DNA of 34,294 nucleotides from Candidatus Nomurabacteria bacterium (GCA_026396015.1 JAPLXP010000011.1:79897-114190); one strand, 5' to 3'; counted from the first letter of the stretch, positions 13,620 through 22,047 are shown. Program-made: numbers and translations. Notes: generated by a model from the letters alone, not told the origin.

Positions 13620-16076
13620 TTACAAACATGTAATGGATGCGATTGAATCCCCTGCGCGGAGCTTCATGATGGTCACTCCTTGAGTCTGGCGTCCAGATGA
13701 AGGAATAGATTTTAGATCCACACGGATCACTTGGCCCTTTTGTGAGACAGCGATGATCTCATTCTCATCACCTACTATCTTTGCCACGATTAGCTTTCCA
13801 GTCTTTGCAGTCACCTTTGCAGTCTTGATTCCTGATCCTCCACGCTTTTGAACTTTGTACTCTTTGATACCAGTTTTCTTGCCAAGGCCGTGCTCACCGA
13901 GAATCAATAGAGAGCTCTCTTTATCCCCCTTTGCTACACGATCAACTCCGATAACCATATCATTCTTGCCGAGCTTGATACCACGTACACCTGCTGCTGC
14001 ACGTCCCATCTCGCGGACATCATCTTCTTCGAATCGGATAGATTGACCCGCTGCTGTCGCGAGCATTACACTGTCGCCTTTTGTGATTGGTAGTACAGAT
14101 ACGAGTTCATCTCCCTTGTCGAGTGTAATAGCGATCAGGCCTGAACGGCGCACATCTTTGAATCCTTCGGCTGACACCTTCTTGGCTACACCTTGTGCAG
14201 TTACGAGCATCAGGCTCTCTACTGTCTTCTTGGTCTCTTTGTCAATCGGTAGTATTGAAGTCACTTTTTCTCCATCATCTAGTGAGATAAAGTTCATGAC
14301 AGATTTACCCTTGGTAGCACGCTTGCCCTCTGGTATGTCATACATCTTGATCTGGTAGGCCTTGCCACGATTTGTAAAGAATAGTAGATCACTGTGTGTA
14401 TTTGCTGATACGAGCATGGTCACAAAGTCTTCGTCCTTTGTCTCGATATCGACAACACCTACACCACCACGCTTTTGTGCACGGTATTCAGATGGGTCTG
14501 TACGCTTTACATAGCCACCCTTTGTGAATACTAGTACTGATTCTTTTTCTGGAATAAGATCTTCTTCATTGATAGCTTTTACTCCACCTTTGATGATGCG
14601 AGTACGGCGCTCGTCTGCGTATTTTTCTTTGATAGCGATCAATTCTAGAGAGATGACCTTTAGCATTTTCTTTGGAGATGCTAGGAGTGCTTCGAGTTCT
14701 TTGATGAGTGCCTGCTTTTCTGCGAGCTCTAATTCTACGTTCTTTCTCTCTAATCCTGCTAGCTTTTGCAAACGCATTTCGAGAATGGCTGTAGCCTGTA
14801 GATCAGAGAATTTGAACTCCTTCATCAAGTTTACTTTTGCAGTTGCAGTATCTTTTGAAGCACGGATCACAGAGATGACTTTGTCGATATGATCGAGAGC
14901 CTTTTTCAAACCGAGGAGGATATGTTCGCGTTCTTTTGCTCGACGTAGGTCGTATTCTGTGCGACGCTTTACTACTACCTGTCTGTGAGTGATGAATTCA
15001 GAAAGGAGACTCTTCAGTGACAATGTCTGAGGCACACCATCCACTAGAGCCACAATATTGAAATTGAAAGATTGCTCGAGCTGTGTATGCTTGTAGATAT
15101 AGTTCAATACTTTTTGTGGGTGAACACCAGATTTGAGATCAATAGCGATACGGATATCTTTTGCAGATTCATCACGTAGACCTTTGATACCTTCTAGCTT
15201 TTTCTCTTGCACTAGGGCTGCTATAGCTTCAATAAGAGCTGATTTATTCACACGATAAGGGATAGAGGTGATGATCACTTGAAACATTCCACTCTTTTGT
15301 TCTACAATTTCTGCCTCACCACGAGTCACTACACCGCCACGTCCAGTAGAATATGCATGTACTAGGTCAGATTGACCATATACTATGCCTCCGATTGGAA
15401 AATCTGGACCCTTGATGTGTTGCATCAGATCCTCTGTAGTTGCATCTTTATTTTCAATCATGTGAATTGTCGCATCTACAACTTCACCCAGATTGTGTGG
15501 AGGGATATTTGTAGCCATACCCACAGCGATACCTAGAGTACCGTTTAGTAGTAGTGATGGCACAGCAGTAGGAAGAACTACAGGCTCGCGGCGTGTCTGG
15601 TCATAATTTGGACGGAAATCTACAGTTTCCTTTTCTAAATCAAGAAGAAGAATTGATGATAATTTAGACATCTTTGCCTCCGTATAACGCATAGCAGCTG
15701 CATTGTCTCCATCAATAGAACCAAAGTTACCTTGTCCGAATATCAATGGATAGCGATAAGAGAAGTCCTGAGCCATACCCACCATAGAATCATAAACAGC
15801 CACATCTCCGTGTGGGTGGTACTTTCCGAGCACGTCTCCGACCACTGCAGCAGATTTACGAAAACGAGCTGTAGAGGTCAGACCCATCTCATTCATAGCG
15901 TAGAGAATTCTGCGGTGCACAGGCTTTAACCCATCACGCACATCTGGTAGTGCTCGGTCTGTGATGACCGACATGGCGTAGTCAATAAATGAATCTTTCA
16001 TTTCTCGACTGATATTTACTCCTACTACATTTATATGTTCAGCTTTTATTATTTCTTTTGATTCTTCTTTAGGCAT
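13620..16076 (-). CDS. gyrA: DNA gyrase subunit A
   Basis: This 818-aa type IIA topoisomerase subunit cuts and rejoins DNA in the A2B2 gyrase that introduces negative supercoils. The N-terminal breakage-reunion domain has [42 protein letters not shown] and the catalytic Tyr131 in AAMRYTEAK. The C-terminal beta-pinwheel carries a GyrA-box-like AQKRGGVGV plus a second VQKRGGSGI, which supports gyrase over ParC. At the position of E. coli Ser83 there is Val92 (GTG codon, 15801-15803), while the Asp87 equivalent (Asp96) is kept. It starts 1 nt after the stop of a small membrane protein gene and is the last gene of a three-gene operon. GyrB is not in the window. Confidence 0.97.
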   Translation of the reverse strand: MPKEESKEIIKAEHINVVGVNISREMKDSFIDYAMSVITDRALPDVRDGLKPVHRRILYAMNEMGLTSTARFRKSAAVVGDVLGKYHPHGDVAVYDSMVGMAQDFSYRYPLIFGQGNFGSIDGDNAAAMRYTEAKMSKLSSILLLDLEKETVDFRPNYDQTRREPVVLPTAVPSLLLNGTLGIAVGMATNIPPHNLGEVVDATIHMIENKDATTEDLMQHIKGPDFPIGGIVYGQSDLVHAYSTGRGGVVTRGEAEIVEQKSGMFQVIITSIPYRVNKSALIEAIAALVQEKKLEGIKGLRDESAKDIRIAIDLKSGVHPQKVLNYIYKHTQLEQSFNFNIVALVDGVPQTLSLKSLLSEFITHRQVVVKRRTEYDLRRAKEREHILLGLKKALDHIDKVISVIRASKDTATAKVNLMKEFKFSDLQATAILEMRLQKLAGLERKNVELELAEKQALIKELEALLASPKKMLKVISLELIAIKEKYADERRTRIIKGGVKAINEEDLIPEKESVLVFTKGGYVKRTDPSEYRAQKRGGVGVVDIETKDEDFVTMLVSANTHSDLLFFTNRGKAYQIKMYDIPEGKRATKGKSVMNFISLDDGEKVTSILPIDKETKKTVESLMLVTAQGVAKKVSAEGFKDVRRSGLIAITLDKGDELVSVLPITKGDSVMLATAAGQSIRFEEDDVREMGRAAAGVRGIKLGKNDMVIGVDRVAKGDKESSLLILGEHGLGKKTGIKEYKVQKRGGSGIKTAKVTAKTGKLIVAKIVGDENEIIAVSQKGQVIRVDLKSIPSSGRQTQGVTIMKLRAGDSIASITCL

Positions 16077-16077
16077 T

Positions 16078-16401
16078 TTATTGTTGAGGATTATTTACTA
16101 CAGTAAGGGGTATCAATTTTTGATTTGCATGGGGGTCTACATTGCTATCTGTCTTATTCTTTAATGAATCAGCAGCACTAGCAGTCAAATCGCTATATGT
16201 ATTCTTTATAGATTCACCAAATAATGTGAATGGCTTTATATCGTTATCTATATTTACACTGACCTGTGCATCGAATCTGTTTGTAAGTCCATATATCCAG
16301 ATACCAAGGACTACAGACATAGTAACAACCAAAAAAATAACCATGTATTGCTTTCTGATATGCTCTGGCTTTTCGCGTAATTTATAGATATAGTCTTTCA
16401 T
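16078..16401 (-). CDS. Hypothetical single-pass membrane protein upstream of gyrA
   Basis: A 107-aa protein I do not recognise. A basic cytoplasmic N-terminus ([12 protein letters not shown]) is followed by one transmembrane helix at about residues 19-40 ([20 protein letters not shown]). A hydrophilic tail of about 65 residues, rich in Ser, Asn, Asp and Lys, lies outside. The KPEHIRKQY start before the helix resembles small proteins often seen in CPR genomes, but I can assign no function. It lies between the MBL-fold gene (15-nt gap) and gyrA (1-nt gap), so translation with gyrA is likely coupled. Confidence 0.72.
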   Translation of the reverse strand: MKDYIYKLREKPEHIRKQYMVIFLVVTMSVVLGIWIYGLTNRFDAQVSVNIDNDIKPFTLFGESIKNTYSDLTASAADSLKNKTDSNVDPHANQKLIPLTVVNNPQQ

Positions 16402-16416
16402 CTTTATATTTTACAA

Positions 16417-17040
16417 TTAATAATCAAGAACTACAATCTCGCCTTCACGACCTGCTAGTTCTTTTGCTTTGATTGTCAATTTTTCTATCGCTCTTGTATT
16501 CTCCTGACCACCCTCCTTGAGGAATGCTTTGAGAGTCTTCTCGTCATAGTCCATCGGGATTATAATTTTAGCCTCAAGATTCAGACCCACTTTGTATGCC
16601 TCAGCTACAGACAGAGATTCGCCACCGATTGGTACAAACAATATATCTGGTGCCTCGATTTGTGCACGTACAGCTGAGGTCAATGCGTCATTTGATACTG
16701 GACCCAATATTCCGAGAGTAATATTTTCGATTGAAATAGTGTAGATAGTATTGATGTATTTTTTGCCACCGAGAGATGCCTCTGTGCCTACACCTTTGAT
16801 AAAGATACCCTTGATCTCATAGTCACCAGCACCAGAAACAGAAAAAGGCACATTGTCGCCATGAGTAACTGTATCAAAGCCATTGTAGTCAGGGTGATTT
16901 GTAGTAGAGAGCGCTATATCAGAACCAAAACGTGTAATCTTGCCATCCCATTTTGTATCTTTACTGATAGGGTTAAAAGCCACCGTTAAATCTCCTTGCT
17001 GGATTTTAAAAAATTGGCGACCATTGTATGTGATAATCAT
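16417..17040 (-). CDS. Metallo-beta-lactamase fold protein with degenerate metal site
   Basis: The 207-aa protein follows the UlaG/COG2220 type of MBL-fold hydrolases (MIITYNGRQFFKIQQGDLTVAFNP, then a GAGDYEIKGI strand, GILGPVSND, and PDILFVPIGGESLSVAEA). The zinc motif HxHxDH, normally after the LSTTNH strand, reads TNHPDYNG here, so most ligands are missing. The later metal-binding His/Asp positions (GPVSN, IIIPMDYD) are also atypical. It may have lost hydrolase activity or bind something else. It is the first gene of the gyrA operon, with TGATATAAT 6 nt before its ATG. Confidence 0.78.
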   Translation of the reverse strand: MIITYNGRQFFKIQQGDLTVAFNPISKDTKWDGKITRFGSDIALSTTNHPDYNGFDTVTHGDNVPFSVSGAGDYEIKGIFIKGVGTEASLGGKKYINTIYTISIENITLGILGPVSNDALTSAVRAQIEAPDILFVPIGGESLSVAEAYKVGLNLEAKIIIPMDYDEKTLKAFLKEGGQENTRAIEKLTIKAKELAGREGEIVVLDY

Positions 17041-17046
17041 ACGAGT

Positions 17047-17052
17047 ATTATA
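17047..17052 (-). promoter_or_regulatory. Extended -10 of the MBL-gyrA operon, predicted leaderless
   Basis: TGATATAAT on the minus strand, with the hexamer ending exactly 6 nt before the ATG at 17040. No clear -35 is present. It abuts the terminator of the upstream gene. Confidence 0.65.
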
Positions 17053-17072
17053 TCAAATATATAAAAAAAAAG

Positions 17073-17106
17073 AAGACCCAAATAGAAATAATTCTAATTG
17101 GGTCTT
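17073..17106 (-). terminator. Terminator of the 144-aa hypothetical gene
   Basis: The two-part stem AAGACCCAA and TAGAA pairs with TTCTA and TTGGGTCTT. On the minus strand it is followed by CTTTTTTTTT. Confidence 0.85.
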
Positions 17107-17119
17107 ATGGGCCTTGTTT

Positions 17120-17554
17120 TTAAAAAAAGTATAAACTTCCTCCTTTTTGTTGGATGAAATTTAACATTAAAGAATGACTTTTTTGTGCAGTCATTTCATC
17201 ATGTTTTACTTTTTTAAAGTAAGAAGAATGCAATCTTGCTGCAATTTCTTTTACTTTTTCTTTTGCAGTTTCGTTTAAAGCAATAATATCCTTATCAAGA
17301 ATACCTACTAAAAATTCAACTGATGATCTTTTTTCTTCATCATTTAAAGATGAATCTTTTTGAATACAATTTTCATTTATAGAAAACTCAATAAGAAGTA
17401 AATTTTTTGCATTTCTTACTTTTTCTAAGCAATGATCATCTAATTTTTGCCAAAATTTTTGCTCTTCGGTTAAAATAACCGGTTTTTCATTTTTGATAAA
17501 TTCTCTGGCAAAGATTGAAAATTCACCTTTGTGATTCAAAACTAATACATTCAT
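17120..17554 (-). CDS. Hypothetical soluble alpha-helical protein
   Basis: A 144-aa protein of unknown family. The first 30 residues look like a short beta element (MNVLVLNHKGEFSIFARE, VILTEEQKFWQK). The rest is charged and helical (Glu, Lys and Asn rich), with LLLIEFSINEN and a helix KEKVKEIAARLHSSYFKKVKHDEM. There is no signal peptide or membrane segment, and the single histidine-rich patch (LHSSYFKKVKHDE) is not a recognisable metal site. It is a one-gene unit with a strong promoter and terminator. Confidence 0.65.
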   Translation of the reverse strand: MNVLVLNHKGEFSIFAREFIKNEKPVILTEEQKFWQKLDDHCLEKVRNAKNLLLIEFSINENCIQKDSSLNDEEKRSSVEFLVGILDKDIIALNETAKEKVKEIAARLHSSYFKKVKHDEMTAQKSHSLMLNFIQQKGGSLYFF

Positions 17555-17581
17555 TATAATATGGTTTTAAAATTTGTGTAT

Positions 17582-17610
17582 ATTATACACCTTTTGGACT
17601 AGATAGTCAA
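17582..17610 (-). promoter_or_regulatory. Promoter of the 144-aa hypothetical gene
   Basis: On the minus strand, TTGACT (17605-17610), a 17-nt spacer and a perfect TATAAT (17582-17587). The predicted leader is about 21 nt, without Shine-Dalgarno. The -10 lies in the palindrome GTGTATATTATACAC, a possible operator. Confidence 0.75.
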
Positions 17611-17612
17611 GC

Positions 17613-17641
17613 TTGCAAAAGTCCTTATTTTATGGTATCTT
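17613..17641 (+). promoter_or_regulatory. Candidate promoter of the S1 leader transcript
   Basis: TTGCAA (17613-17618), a 17-nt spacer and TATCTT (17636-17641), each a 4-of-6 match. It faces away from the promoter at 17582-17610 and overlaps its -35 side closely, so the two may compete. Confidence 0.4.
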
Positions 17642-17649
17642 TTTGATAT

Positions 17650-17772
17650 TACTAGCCCAGTGTGTGGATATCCCTTGGGAGTGCAACATTAATATAAATG
17701 CACTACAAGACCCATATATTGTGCCGCTGTTCCCTATCACCCTCGGGTGGATGTAGGAATGGGCGGTTTTTT
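17650..17772 (+). promoter_or_regulatory. Structured 5' leader of the S1 gene ending in a terminator (attenuator or small RNA)
   Basis: Three elements precede the S1 start. CCCA/TGGG (17656-17679) encloses the palindrome GGATATCC. The hairpin AGTGCA/TGCACT spans 17680-17704. A compound hairpin runs 17724-17766: CCGC/GCGG, TTCC/GGAA and CACC-CTCG-GGTG. Six Ts follow (17767-17772), the form of an intrinsic terminator, only 12 nt before the ATG at 17785. Either the leader controls read-through into S1, for example by S1 binding its own mRNA, or it is a separate small RNA. I do not match it to a named riboswitch, SRP RNA or 6S RNA. Confidence 0.6.
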
Positions 17773-17784
17773 AATTTTTAAATT

Positions 17785-18912
17785 ATGAAAAAAGACGAAA
17801 AAGAAGTTTTAGACAGTGTTGTAGAACATGCCAAAGCTGAACTCTCAAGTGTCGGCAAGATGCTTGAAAAGACTGAACTCCCACCGATGGTGGATGCTCT
17901 AGTCGAGGGTCCAGTGATCATGATCATGAAGTCATCTGTATATATCGATCTTGCACCATACGGTACAGGTATCATCTATGGACGTGAATTCATCAACGCA
18001 AAAGACATCATCAAGAAGGTAAACATTGGTGACGTAGTAAAGGCAAAGGTTGTATCAGCTGGAAACGATGAAGGTTATATTGAACTCTCATTGAAGGAAG
18101 CAAAACAAGCTCTAATCTGGAGTGAAGCTGATAAGGCAATCAAGTCAAAGACATTACTCGAAATCACAGTAAAGGAGGCAAACAAGGGTGGACTTATCCT
18201 TGAATGGCAAGGTATCGCAGGATTCCTACCAGCATCTCAGCTTTCAAGTGAGCACTACCCAAGAGTAGAAGATTCCGATAAGGACAAGATCCTAAAAGAA
18301 TTAAAGAAACTAGTTGGCAAGCGCATCAATGTGATCATGATCTCTGCACTTCCAAAAGAAGGCAAGCTCATCTTCTCTGAGAAAGACAACAATCCAGAAG
18401 AGCGCCAGGCAGTAGTAGGAAAATACACTGTAGGTGATGCTATCGATTGTACAGTAGCTGGTATCGTAGACTTTGGAGTATTCCTAAAAGTTGAAGAAGG
18501 TCTAGAAGGTCTAGTACACATCTCTGAACTTGATTGGGGTCTAGTAGAAGATCCAAGAGCGCTATTTAAGATCGGCGACAAAGTAAAAGCTAAGATCATC
18601 GAAATCAAAGAAGGTAAAATCTCTCTTTCAATCAAGGCTCTAAAAGAAAACCCATGGAAGGAATTCGAGACTACATTGAAAAAAGGTGATATCGTATCTG
18701 GAGTAGTGATCAAGTTCAACAAACACGGCGCATTGGTATCTATCAAGCAAGGTGTAGCAGGACTAGTACACAATTCAGGATTTGGATCTGAGGAAAAGCT
18801 AAAGAAGACACTAGAGATGGGTAAGACATACAATTTCCAAGTGACACTATTTGAACCAAAGGACCAGAGAATGACTCTAGTATTCCTAGACGACAAAAAA
18901 GCAACTGCATAA
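17785..18912 (+). CDS. rpsA: 30S ribosomal protein S1 (four S1 domains)
   Basis: A 375-aa protein built from four S1/OB-fold RNA-binding domains, beginning at about residues 35, 115, 200 and 290. The third is the most typical (VGDAIDCTVAGIVDFGVFLKV, then GLVHISELDW, KVKAKIIEIKEGKISLSIKAL). The fourth follows (KKGDIVSGVVIKFNKHGALVSI, GVAGLVHNSG). The first two are divergent. It recruits mRNA to the 30S subunit. E. coli S1 has six domains; four is usual for reduced genomes and some Firmicutes. The codon bias toward GTA, CTA and AAG-rich codons fits high expression. The start follows a T-run of a leader terminator and has no Shine-Dalgarno. Confidence 0.92.
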   Translation: MKKDEKEVLDSVVEHAKAELSSVGKMLEKTELPPMVDALVEGPVIMIMKSSVYIDLAPYGTGIIYGREFINAKDIIKKVNIGDVVKAKVVSAGNDEGYIELSLKEAKQALIWSEADKAIKSKTLLEITVKEANKGGLILEWQGIAGFLPASQLSSEHYPRVEDSDKDKILKELKKLVGKRINVIMISALPKEGKLIFSEKDNNPEERQAVVGKYTVGDAIDCTVAGIVDFGVFLKVEEGLEGLVHISELDWGLVEDPRALFKIGDKVKAKIIEIKEGKISLSIKALKENPWKEFETTLKKGDIVSGVVIKFNKHGALVSIKQGVAGLVHNSGFGSEEKLKKTLEMGKTYNFQVTLFEPKDQRMTLVFLDDKKATA

Positions 18913-18933
18913 TCTATATAAATAGACGCATTA

Positions 18934-18967
18934 AAAAATCCCTCGAACGAAAGTTCGAGGGATTTTT
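18934..18967. terminator. Bidirectional terminator between S1 and the accessory block (repeat form A)
   Basis: A 15-bp stem AAAAATCCCTCGAAC with its complement and a GAAA tetraloop. The identical 34-nt sequence recurs at 20476-20509. Confidence 0.9.
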
Positions 18968-18971
18968 GATG

Positions 18972-19748
18972 TTAATTATCTTCTGGTATTTTTTTGACAG
19001 CATTTTTAGGGACCCAGTAAGTCCTCCCTTTTAGATCTTTATCAAGAAGAACAATTTCGATTGCTAGCTTGGCTCCAACTGGAATCTTAGGTTTAGGAAT
19101 AGGATATGAATCTAAATAAAAAATAGTTGAGAGTTGGTTATGAGACCAGCTAAATTTAATTTTGTTTTTGTTCAAAAGCGTCTCAGCTCTTTTTTGTGAC
19201 TTTTTAGATAATTCTCGAGCTTTTTTAATAATTGGCTCAGAAAATTCTTTCCAACTCTCTGCCCACTTATCATTTTTATTAAAAAGCTGAATTTTATCAT
19301 TATCATCAAGGTAAAGATAATAATCTTCTATATTTTCAGACAAATTTAGAATTTGTTTATTAAATGTATTTCCTTCACTAGCAGTAAAAACCTTTGTTCC
19401 CTTAATCAATCCTCCCATCGGTACTTTTGAATCGCTAAAGACTGGCAATATAAAAATGTCAGGAATATCTTTTTTAACTAAATATTCAGAATAATTTTCA
19501 AGAATATCTTGAACAAGTTTCTTATTCAAAAAAGGTTTCAAACCATTTTTTTCTGTTGGCTTAAAAGGTAATCCGCATGAATCACAAAAAAATTCACTAG
19601 TGACCCATTTAGGTACGTGATGATTATTTCCACCATATCGCACCTTGCTACTATCAATATGTCCGCGATTAAGAATGAAAACTTCAAGGATAGACCCTTC
19701 TTTGCATGAGATACATTTGAACCCTGTGTTTATTGATAAATTTTTCAT
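18972..19748 (-). CDS. Hypothetical protein with N-terminal zinc-ribbon-like cysteine pairs
   Basis: This 258-aa protein is not one I recognise. Near the N-terminus, CISC (C12, C15) and CDSC (C54, C57) are spaced like the two knuckles of a long zinc ribbon, with HH between them. The middle has VPMGGLIKGTKVFTASEG and KIQLFNKNDKWAESW. The C-terminal third has a Lys-rich helix (KKARELSKKSQKRAETLLNKNKIKFSW) and ends with a short beta-like segment (PVGAKLAIEIVLLDKDLKGRTYWVPKNAV). There is no signal peptide or membrane segment. It may bind nucleic acid, but that is only inference from the Cys pattern and charge. It carries the shared cassette promoter and terminator. Confidence 0.62.
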   Translation of the reverse strand: MKNLSINTGFKCISCKEGSILEVFILNRGHIDSSKVRYGGNNHHVPKWVTSEFFCDSCGLPFKPTEKNGLKPFLNKKLVQDILENYSEYLVKKDIPDIFILPVFSDSKVPMGGLIKGTKVFTASEGNTFNKQILNLSENIEDYYLYLDDNDKIQLFNKNDKWAESWKEFSEPIIKKARELSKKSQKRAETLLNKNKIKFSWSHNQLSTIFYLDSYPIPKPKIPVGAKLAIEIVLLDKDLKGRTYWVPKNAVKKIPEDN

Positions 19749-19768
19749 ATTTTTAAAGATTTTTCTTT

Positions 19769-19797
19769 AGGATACAATATATAAGGTTTTTTGTAAA
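19769..19797 (-). promoter_or_regulatory. Cassette-type promoter, copy 1
   Basis: On the minus strand, TTTACA (19792-19797), a 17-nt spacer ending in TATATATTG, then TATCCT (19769-19774). It closely matches the promoters at 21266-21294 and 22012-22040 over about 45 bp. Confidence 0.7.
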
Positions 19798-19834
19798 TGA
19801 TATTAAAAAATATAAAAAGGCTTTTATTATATGG

Positions 19835-19863
19835 TTGACATTTACACTTTTTTAATTTAAAGT
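19835..19863 (+). promoter_or_regulatory. Promoter of the 146-aa membrane protein gene
   Basis: Perfect TTGACA (19835-19840), a 17-nt spacer and TAAAGT (19858-19863). The predicted leader is about 25 nt. It is divergent from the cassette promoter 38 nt away. Confidence 0.55.
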
Positions 19864-19895
19864 ATATCTTAAATTCACCTTTAATAATAAAAATT

Positions 19896-20336
19896 ATGTT
19901 TAGAAAAATTGTTTTAGCCACTGCCGTAACAATGGGCGTAATCGGATTGTTGTTATATTTTGTAGCACCTACTGCCCTAGTTGATCTTATGTTAATAGCA
20001 TCCTATCTCTCATTTCTCTATTTAGTGTTTAGTATTTATCAAATTAACTCATGGAATTCAACTCAAAGAACATTCGTTGCTGTGTTATTTGCTATACTTG
20101 CAGGATTTATACCTCTCATTGAGCTATGTGTGATAAGTTCTAATATGAATGTTAGACCACTTCGTGAGGCAGCAAATTTTGCACACGAAAATCATTATGG
20201 AATATTTACTCAACTTAAATACGAAGGTGAAATAGTCTTCTCGACTGTTCTTCCTGTAATTATAATGTGGGTTGGATATTTATTTAAAAAACCAGCAGAT
20301 GAAGATAAAATATGGTGGTTAGACTTTCCTGATTAG
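19896..20336 (+). CDS. Hypothetical membrane protein with three to four helices
   Basis: A 146-aa protein of unknown family. Hydrophobic segments lie at about residues 5-27 (IVLATAVTMGVIGLLLYFVAP), 29-50, 62-84 (FVAVLFAILAGFIPLIELCVI) and 115-132 (VFSTVLPVIIMWVGYLF). A loop with HENHYG and a short acidic tail EDKIWWLDFPD complete it. It is the only plus-strand gene in the accessory block and does not share the cassette promoter or terminator of its neighbours. It may be an older resident or a different kind of insertion. Confidence 0.66.
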   Translation: MFRKIVLATAVTMGVIGLLLYFVAPTALVDLMLIASYLSFLYLVFSIYQINSWNSTQRTFVAVLFAILAGFIPLIELCVISSNMNVRPLREAANFAHENHYGIFTQLKYEGEIVFSTVLPVIIMWVGYLFKKPADEDKIWWLDFPD

Positions 20337-20363
20337 GATGAAGATTTTTTTATCGCAAAATCG

Positions 20364-20392
20364 AAAAAGGCAGGATCTAATCCTGTCTTTTT
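20364..20392 (+). terminator. Terminator of the 146-aa membrane protein gene
   Basis: The stem AAAAAGGCAGGA pairs with TCCTGTCTTTTT (one G-T pair) around a 5-nt loop, ending in a T-run. Confidence 0.85.
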
Positions 20393-20475
20393 ATTTATAT
20401 ACCTAAAAATTATAATTTAAAAGAGTGAACAATTAACTTTACAAGAACAGTACTCATGTAATTCCACTAAGATCA

Positions 20476-20509
20476 AAAAATCCCTCGAACGAAAGTTCGA
20501 GGGATTTTT
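20476..20509 (-). terminator. Terminator of the 238-aa membrane protein gene (repeat form A)
   Basis: Identical over 34 nt to the terminator at 18934-18967: stem AAAAATCCCTCGAAC with a GAAA loop. It lies 19 nt past the stop at 20529. Confidence 0.9.
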
Positions 20510-20528
20510 AATTTTAGAATACAATAAA

Positions 20529-21245
20529 TTAAGAAGAAAAATTATGATTGTATATTTCTTTCGTAGAATAAATTCCTTTTGACCAAAGGCAACCCTGAAT
20601 AAATCCCAACAACCTGTTAGCATCTTCAATTTGAAGTACCCCCGATTCAATACCAATTTCCATTTGATCCAGCATCCACTCACAATGACCGAGGTTTTGA
20701 CTTCGATTAGGTTTTAGTTTATCTTCTGAAAACTTTTGGCATGAATCTTGAAATTCCAAATCTGGATAATTTTTAATAACTTTTTTATAAAGAATAATAA
20801 TTTCTAAAATTCTTTCTAGTGAAATTAGAGGTTCAAAGTAAACAAATTCATTACTATCCTGATTTTTAAAAAAGAAATAAAAAATAGCGTACACAACTAA
20901 ACAATTAGAGATAAACCATAAATTGGAAATAATACGATAGTCATAAAAAACCGAAAAGCAAGATATGGCCGTCCAAAGTATCATTAAAACACGCAAAGAA
21001 CGAAAAAATTTTATTGTTTCCATATTTTTTTCTTTTGTCGTTTCAGGTTTATTATTTAAATTATCGATTAATTCTATTCTACTTAATACAAACCTACCCA
21101 ATAGATAAAGAAGAAAAATACCAACACAGAAGACAATGGAAATAATGTAATCATAAGGATTTGACCTGTCGCGATTAAAATAATTCAATGAGACTAAGGC
21201 ATATAACAATACCCATACTAATTTGATTTTAGTTGATTTTTTCAT
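20529..21245 (-). CDS. Hypothetical membrane protein with a soluble C-terminal domain
   Basis: The 238-aa protein has two hydrophobic hairpins: about residues 9-24 with 34-55, and 86-104 with 109-128. The first pair ends in a basic, Asn/Lys-rich cytoplasmic loop. From about 140 on it is soluble and helical. The last 50 residues (GHCEWMLDQMEIGIESGVLQ, DANRLLGFIQGCLW, GIYSTKEIYNHN) look like a small helical module found alone in phage and CPR hypothetical proteins. That recollection is uncertain, and I know no function for it. The gene has the cassette-type promoter and terminator. Confidence 0.66.
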   Translation of the reverse strand: MKKSTKIKLVWVLLYALVSLNYFNRDRSNPYDYIISIVFCVGIFLLYLLGRFVLSRIELIDNLNNKPETTKEKNMETIKFFRSLRVLMILWTAISCFSVFYDYRIISNLWFISNCLVVYAIFYFFFKNQDSNEFVYFEPLISLERILEIIILYKKVIKNYPDLEFQDSCQKFSEDKLKPNRSQNLGHCEWMLDQMEIGIESGVLQIEDANRLLGFIQGCLWSKGIYSTKEIYNHNFSS

Positions 21246-21265
21246 GATTTTAAGTTTTTTCTTTT

Positions 21266-21294
21266 AGATTACAATATATATGACTTTTTGTAAA
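21266..21294 (-). promoter_or_regulatory. Cassette-type promoter, copy 2
   Basis: On the minus strand, TTTACA (21289-21294), a 17-nt spacer ending in TATATATTG, then TAATCT (21266-21271). It directly follows the terminator of the next gene upstream (21303-21338). Confidence 0.7.
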
Positions 21295-21302
21295 TGACAT
21301 TA

Positions 21303-21338
21303 AAAAATCCCTCGAGGCGCAAGCCACGAGGGATTTTT
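21303..21338 (-). terminator. Terminator of the 208-aa hypothetical gene (repeat form B)
   Basis: The outer stem AAAAATCCCTCG is as in form A, but the inner part is GGC-GCAA-GCC, a GNRA tetraloop. Nearly the same sequence is at 22048-22085. Confidence 0.9.
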
Positions 21339-21357
21339 GATATTTACAAACAATTCA

Positions 21358-21984
21358 TTATTTGCTTTTCATTACATCAGGAATCTGATTTAGGAAATCT
21401 GGTGTCCACGAATCATCAAACCAATAATTCATACTCATAAATACATTTTTTGATATGTCCCAAATATCTAAACCATCAATCGTATTTTTATGATCAGCTT
21501 CTTCTAATATCACAGTGAGCTTATTAATAAAATAATTTACAGTATCCACAAAAGTTGGTATTACGGGATTATTCTTGTTTAATTGTTCAATGGGAATTAG
21601 TAGAGTCATATCTTCTCCACTTAATTTAATGTTAATATATTCTTCACAATCTTTTTTGCTGAATTCAGCAGTATTACAAATTGAAAGAATATTCACAATT
21701 GTTTTTAACATTGCCTGTCTAAATTCCACACCACTAGTACTCATGTTTTCATTTGGACGAGAAAAAAGATCCCGCTCCCACACACTCGTGTGTTGTTTTT
21801 CAAAAGGTATCTTCATTCTAATCTTATGGACTGATTTCAATAAATGAAGCAACCCATGTTTGAGTGCAAATATTTTTGCCTCAGTCTCAGTTAAATGCTT
21901 CATGGCAGGGTAATTCTCTGCATTGTAAATATACCTTGAGTTCACGTATTCAAAGGCATCGGAAAAGTTTTGTATTTGTAACAT
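21358..21984 (-). CDS. Hypothetical soluble helical protein
   Basis: I do not recognise this 208-aa protein. It appears mostly helical: residues 30-60 (LTETEAKIFALKHGLLHLLKS), a central segment with SGVEFRQAMLKTIVNILSIC, and a Trp-rich end (NYWFDDSWTPDFLNQIPD). It has no signal peptide, membrane helix or catalytic motif. HLTETEAKIFALKHGLLH could be a small helical bundle core. The gene shares its promoter and terminator types with its neighbours and is bounded by pth upstream. Confidence 0.62.
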   Translation of the reverse strand: MLQIQNFSDAFEYVNSRYIYNAENYPAMKHLTETEAKIFALKHGLLHLLKSVHKIRMKIPFEKQHTSVWERDLFSRPNENMSTSGVEFRQAMLKTIVNILSICNTAEFSKKDCEEYINIKLSGEDMTLLIPIEQLNKNNPVIPTFVDTVNYFINKLTVILEEADHKNTIDGLDIWDISKNVFMSMNYWFDDSWTPDFLNQIPDVMKSK

Positions 21985-22011
21985 ATTTATAGGATTTAAG
22001 GATTTTCATTT

Positions 22012-22040
22012 AGATTACAATATTTATGGTTTTTTGTAAA
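22012..22040 (-). promoter_or_regulatory. Cassette-type promoter, copy 3
   Basis: On the minus strand, TTTACA (22035-22040), a 17-nt spacer ending in TAAATATTG, then TAATCT (22012-22017). It begins 7 nt after the pth terminator. Confidence 0.7.
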
Positions 22041-22047
22041 TAGCATT

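Noticed and set aside
17650-17772. SRP RNA, 6S RNA or RNase P RNA in the leader before S1
   Set aside because: None of the conserved motifs that I know for these RNAs (the SRP GGAAG tetraloop region, RNase P GAGGAAAGTC) is present. I kept it as an unassigned structured leader.
20417-20683. Second minus-strand frame overlapping the 238-aa membrane protein gene
   Set aside because: It spans the terminator at 20476-20509 and lies in another frame of a better supported gene.
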